NCBI GenBank assembly: GCA_037139695.1
Contig: JBAXFX010000022.1
Coordinates: 1 to 16,693 of the forward strand
Direction of reading: 5' to 3'
Origin: JAAXTX01 sp037139695
GTDB taxonomy: Bacteria; Patescibacteriota; Minisyncoccia; Moranbacterales; UBA1568
DNA length: 16,693 bases
The notes under the pieces were generated by a model. That model was not told the DNA's origin. It saw only the letters and a list, made by a program, of their open reading frames with translations, and did not search any database. Shown in pieces: positions 13,449 through 16,693 of the stretch. The stretch's first letter is position 1. Each line of letters begins with the position of its first letter. The translations under genes were made by a program, and so were the position numbers.

Positions 13449-13689
13449 AAAATGTAAAACGAAACATGTAAAAGAGGGAACGGGGAAAGTGAAACAGGGT
13501 GCCGGAATGAAGTCTTATATCAAATGAACTGAATCACTGCTACGTTCAGGAGTTCGCCCCGGCATTCGCGAGGCGAGTTTCTTTGGTAGCGATATGCAAC
13601 AGATCAAGCTATTTCGGTATTATCAATATTTTTTACCTGGTTCCTTTGTCTGCCGTTGACCGTTTTCCGCTCATTGTTGACTGATTATC
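13449..13689. other. Intergenic stretch between ATPase and permease
   Basis: No gene is evident in these 241 bp. The left part (13446-13500) is purine-rich with AAAATGTAAAACGAAA and GGGAACGGGGAAAGTGAAA phrases, the family seen at 10249-10380. The right part (about 13640-13689), directly before the permease ATG, has TTGACCGTTTTCCGCTCATT and TTGACTGATTATC. There is no strong terminator, so ATPase and permease may still be co-transcribed. Confidence 0.5.
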
Positions 13690-14931
13690 ATGAAATTCTC
13701 CGACCCGGTAAAAATCGCCTATCGTTCGTTGGCCGCCGCGAAACTGCGGTTTTTCCTGACGGTGCTCGGCATCGTTATCGGCGTGGCAGCGGTCATCCTG
13801 GTCATGTCGATCGGTGCATCGGCACAGGCGCTCATTTTCTCGCAGGTGGCCAAAGTCGGTTCGAACCTGGTAAGTGTGTTGCCGGGCGCATCGCATGAGA
13901 ACGGTCCGCCGGCCTCGGCACTCGGCATCGTGACCACGACCCTGAAGAACGGGGACCTCGACGCGATGCGCGAGACTCGCAATGTTCCGAATCTGGTTGC
14001 CACGAGTGGGTACGTATCCGGATCGGCGTCCATCGAGTCGCCTGCGGCATCGCTGCAGACGAGTTTCCAAGGGGTTTCGCCGGAGGTCGTCTCGGTCGAG
14101 AATATGGAAGTCGCGGAGGGGCGGTTCTTTTTCCCCGAGGAGGAGAATAATCTGTCCCGCATCGTGGTACTCGGTTCGACGCGGGCGCAGGATCTGTTCC
14201 CGAACTCGAGCCCGATCGGGGAGACCGTTATTATCAAGAAGATCCCGTTCCGTGTCGTCGGGGTGCTTGCTTCGCGTGGCGGGAGCACGTTCTCGAACCC
14301 GGACGACCTCGTCTATATCCCGCTTGGCACGGCGCAAAAACTTCTTCTCGGCATCGACTACCTCAACTTTGTCCGTGGTAAAGTGGACGACCTGAAAAAC
14401 ATGGATGTGGCAAAGTCGGATATCGAATCGTTGCTACGGGACCGGCACAAGCTTGAGGCGGGGGAAGACAGCGACTTTTCCATCCGGAGCACCGACCAGG
14501 CGCTCGCGGTGCTTTCGAGCGTGACGGACGTGCTTAAATACTTCCTGACGGCTATCGCTTCGATTTCGCTTATGGTCGGCGGTATCGGTATCATGAATTC
14601 CATGCTGATCGCGGTCAACCAGCGTATCCGCGAGGTGGGGTTGCGTAAGGCGGTCGGCGCCCAGCCACACCATATCATGATCCAGTTTCTTATCGAGTCC
14701 GGAGTCGTGGCTGGATTCGGTGGGATTGTCGGCATTCTCTTCGGGGTCGGTATCGCGTTTCTCGCATCGATCATCATACCGAAACTCGGATATGAATGGC
14801 AGTTCATCGTGCCCGGTTCGTCGATCGCGATCGGGTTCGTCGTCTCGTTCTTGATAGGGGTGCTGTTCGGACTGTACCCGGCATGGAAGGCATCGAAGAT
14901 ACCGCCGATCGAGGCCCTGCGGTACGAGTGA
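13690..14931 (+). CDS. ABC transporter permease, MacB/FtsX family
   Basis: This is the membrane subunit paired with the ATPase at 12726 and probably with the MacA-like adaptor at 9247. It has 413 residues: one membrane span near the N terminus (about 21-43), a large extracytoplasmic domain (about 45-280) of MacB periplasmic-core type, and three further spans (about 285-307, 335-361, 378-396). Family hallmarks are LTVLGIVIGVAAVI, the coupling segment NQRIREVGLRKAVGA (310-324) and the terminal YPAWKASKIPPIEALRYE. Such systems export peptides or lipoproteins, or drive envelope enzymes by mechanotransmission; the substrate here is unknown. The start lacks an SD. Confidence 0.93.
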   Translation: MKFSDPVKIAYRSLAAAKLRFFLTVLGIVIGVAAVILVMSIGASAQALIFSQVAKVGSNLVSVLPGASHENGPPASALGIVTTTLKNGDLDAMRETRNVPNLVATSGYVSGSASIESPAASLQTSFQGVSPEVVSVENMEVAEGRFFFPEEENNLSRIVVLGSTRAQDLFPNSSPIGETVIIKKIPFRVVGVLASRGGSTFSNPDDLVYIPLGTAQKLLLGIDYLNFVRGKVDDLKNMDVAKSDIESLLRDRHKLEAGEDSDFSIRSTDQALAVLSSVTDVLKYFLTAIASISLMVGGIGIMNSMLIAVNQRIREVGLRKAVGAQPHHIMIQFLIESGVVAGFGGIVGILFGVGIAFLASIIIPKLGYEWQFIVPGSSIAIGFVVSFLIGVLFGLYPAWKASKIPPIEALRYE

Positions 14932-15066
14932 AAATCCGGCCGGGACCGGATCGTAGTATCCGAGAGCCGGTCTGCGATTTGTCACGAACGCGGGATTCTT
15001 TCGCGGGGGATGATGAGGAGAGTATGCCGTGGGCCAGTCTGATCCGGTAAGAATAAGAATAACCGC

Positions 15067-16143
15067 ATGTCGGAAAAGAAAATACGAATTCTGTTCATCG
15101 TAGGGCTCTTCGTGCTCGGACTCTGTTTCGCATATTTCTTTACGCATTCCTTCAGAAGCGCCGTTGATAAACGGTGGAATACCGCCTATAATCGTACGAC
15201 CACGAACCTTCGGAATCTGTATATTTCCTGGATCAAGGACGAGTCTCCCGGCGTAGGACCGGGGAATACTCCGATCGTGCCGAACGATCCGGAACATTTC
15301 TCGTTCGCCGTTTTGGGCGATACGCAGATGTTCAATTTTCCCGGAAACACCGGCTCATTTCAAAAGGCGATCGACAGTATCGTGAAACTGCGCCCGACGC
15401 TCGTCATGACGGTCGGGGACCTGATACAGGGGTGTAATACGAGCGACAAGTGCATGAATTACAAGATGTGGAAGAACGTCGCCAAACCGCTCCTTCCGAT
15501 AACGTACGAGGTCGTCGGAAACCATGATCGGATCGTCGGGAACAGCGCGGCCCACAAGGCGGCTGCCGATAAGGCGTGGCGGAACTTCTTCAATCTACCG
15601 ACGAACGGCCCGTCGGGCTTCGAAAAGATGACGTATTCGTTCGATGTCGGCAATTCGCATTTTGTCGTCTTGGATACCGAGAAGCCACAAGAACACACGA
15701 TCGGACAGGATCAGCTCGACTGGCTGGAAAAGGATCTCTCGGGCAACACGAAGAAGAATATATTCGTCTTCTATCATGAGCCGGCGTTTCCGATGAGCTA
15801 CAAGGTCGGACAGAGTCTGGATACCAAGCCGGAGCAGCGCGACGCGTTGTGGGCCATATTGGACCGGCACGACGTGACGGCGGTGTTCAACGGTCACGAG
15901 CACATCTATTCCAGAGAGGATATCGGACCCGATATTTTCCCGGCGGCGAAAAACGATATACGTCAGTTCATCATCGGGAATACCGACGCGACCGAGAAGC
16001 AGTTCGTAAACATCGGCAATCAGGTGACCTACTATCATCAGGGCTATGATTTCGTCATGGTGGACGTCAACGGGGGCGAGGTAACGGTCCGGCTGTTCTC
16101 GGTCGACGGGACATTGATCGACACGTTCACGTTCTCGAAATGA
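15067..16143 (+). CDS. Membrane-anchored calcineurin-like metallophosphoesterase
   Basis: Probably an extracytoplasmic phosphoesterase using two metal ions. An N-terminal membrane anchor (about 7-25, LFIVGLFVLGLCFAYFF) is followed by a 50-residue linker and the catalytic domain. Motifs in order are GDTQ (84-87, Gln where His is common), GDLIQG with D118, GNHD (151-154), YHEP with H237, and GHEH (276-279). The protein has 358 residues and C-terminal beta strands (VMVDVNGGEVTVRLFSVDGT). It is monocistronic in appearance, lying 135 bp after the permease, and has no SD. The substrate cannot be told; family members include phosphodiesterases, purple-acid-phosphatase-like enzymes and nucleotidases. 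Confidence 0.9.
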   Translation: MSEKKIRILFIVGLFVLGLCFAYFFTHSFRSAVDKRWNTAYNRTTTNLRNLYISWIKDESPGVGPGNTPIVPNDPEHFSFAVLGDTQMFNFPGNTGSFQKAIDSIVKLRPTLVMTVGDLIQGCNTSDKCMNYKMWKNVAKPLLPITYEVVGNHDRIVGNSAAHKAAADKAWRNFFNLPTNGPSGFEKMTYSFDVGNSHFVVLDTEKPQEHTIGQDQLDWLEKDLSGNTKKNIFVFYHEPAFPMSYKVGQSLDTKPEQRDALWAILDRHDVTAVFNGHEHIYSREDIGPDIFPAAKNDIRQFIIGNTDATEKQFVNIGNQVTYYHQGYDFVMVDVNGGEVTVRLFSVDGTLIDTFTFSK

Positions 16144-16339
16144 GATTCGATACATACATGAGGCATCAGACCCGGCCTATCTTTTGAGATCGCGATCCTT
16201 CAACGCGCCGTGGTCGCGAAAGAAACTCATTCCCGCCCATGTTCCCGGTGAGCCGGTCTGGTGAAAACCGAAGCGGGGGAGCCTCGTAGTATGCCTGCGA
16301 AAGGGAACTTCGCATACGATAATCCATAACAAACATCGT

Positions 16340-16612
16340 ATGAAGCGTGTCGTTATAACCGTTTTTTCAGCCACCGCGTTTGTGGCGATATTCGTCGCCG
16401 TGTACTTCTTCGTGATGCCTGGGGCGTCTTCAAGTACTATCGCGGCAAGTAATCCGAGCGTTTCCGCTTCTTCATCCTCGTCTCAACCAATCGCAACGAA
16501 ATCCGCTTCATCGGGAACCTCTTCTTCCGTCCCGCGGGCCGTTTCCGGAACCGCTACGACTACCACAGCTACCGCTACGCCGACCGCATCACGAACGACG
16601 CGGGCCTCATAA
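16340..16612 (+). pseudogene. Truncated membrane-anchored Ser/Thr-rich protein
   Basis: It begins MKRVVITVFSATAFVAIFVA, a clear N-terminal membrane span (about 5-26). Then come 60 residues of almost pure Ser/Thr/Ala (for example SASSSSSQPIATKSASSGTS), typical of a linker between a membrane anchor and an extracytoplasmic domain. No domain follows: the TAA stop (16610-16612) is the first triplet of repeat copy C. The likely reading is that the repeat replaced or interrupted the 3' part of the gene. A short natural protein is possible. The low-complexity tract, rich in CTAC/ACCG units, could also have suffered a slippage frameshift, since another frame stays open through the repeat. Confidence 0.55.
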
Positions 16613-16693
16613 GTATCTATCTCAAATCTCAACGCGCATATAAGCCAAAAAATCCGCTTGCCGGCTGAAATCCGAAAATTTCGGCTACAAACC
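16610..16693 (+). repeat. Dispersed repeat, copy C (runs off the window)
   Basis: It matches copy A (205-288) at 78 of 84 positions without gaps, in the same orientation 16.4 kb away. Five of the six differences cluster in the first half (the equivalents of 227, 232-234 and 240). The 38 bases from AAAAAATCCGC to TTTCGGCT are identical. The copy continues past the window end, so its full length is not known. Confidence 0.85.

Noticed and set aside
205..16693. Repeat copies as template and variable repeats of a diversity-generating retroelement
   Set aside because: Differences between copies A and C are not restricted to adenines and no reverse transcriptase is present.
205..16693. Copies A and C as att sites of an integrated island
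   Set aside because: The DNA between them holds core genes (dnaB, recR, cysS, recJ) and no integrase, and a third inverted copy exists.
1..16693. CRISPR array, tRNA or rRNA genes
   Set aside because: No regularly spaced repeats, cloverleaf or rRNA-like segments were seen on either strand.
1..16693. Recoded UGA (as in some CPR lineages)
   Set aside because: TGA ends several full-length conserved proteins at the expected place, so it is a normal stop.

Overview
The window looks like a bacterial chromosome segment of moderately high GC that uses the standard bacterial code: TGA is a normal stop in recR, cysS, recJ, the permease and others. Small housekeeping genes sit among very small hypothetical genes, Shine-Dalgarno (SD) sequences are nearly absent, and membrane-anchored proteins carry low-complexity linkers. 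A Patescibacteria/CPR-like genome fits this, but that is inference; no rRNA or tRNA is present to prove it.

Layout. At 1-738 there is no clear large gene. This stretch holds hairpins, an MITE-like element with 20-bp terminal inverted repeats, and a possible small minus-strand transcription unit. recR and dnaB follow on the minus strand (739-2775). A hairpin-rich spacer (2776-3085) leads to a small orphan gene on the plus strand (3086-3535) with its own SD and terminator. cysS (3644-5068) is on the minus strand with a recognisable promoter and a structured leader. An orphan minus-strand gene (5371-6132) has a near-consensus promoter, an SD and a terminator. It diverges from the plus-strand run: a receiver-domain protein lacking its phospho-acceptor Asp (6400-6951), recJ (7046-8752), an RNase HI (8766-9203) and a MacA-like adaptor (9247-10245) closed by a strong terminator.

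Next comes a cassette of three genes (10470-12619): a protein with a Cys/Asp-rich tail, a Nudix-like protein and a CYTH-domain protein. It lies between the MacA-like adaptor and the MacB-type ABC ATPase (12726-13448) and permease (13690-14931), which would be expected to work with that adaptor. The window ends with a membrane-anchored calcineurin-like phosphoesterase (15067-16143) and a TM/Ser-Thr-rich ORF (16340-16612). The stop codon of that ORF is the first triplet of a second copy of the repeat seen near the left end.

Functionally, DnaB, RecR, RecJ and RNase HI serve replication and repair, CysS serves translation, and the MacA/ATPase/permease set is a tripartite-style export or envelope system. 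The most interesting points are the degenerate receiver, the Cys/Asp tail protein with its Nudix/CYTH neighbours, the dispersed repeat whose copies all keep a common peptide frame, and the recurring phrase-like purine/pyrimidine tracts between genes.
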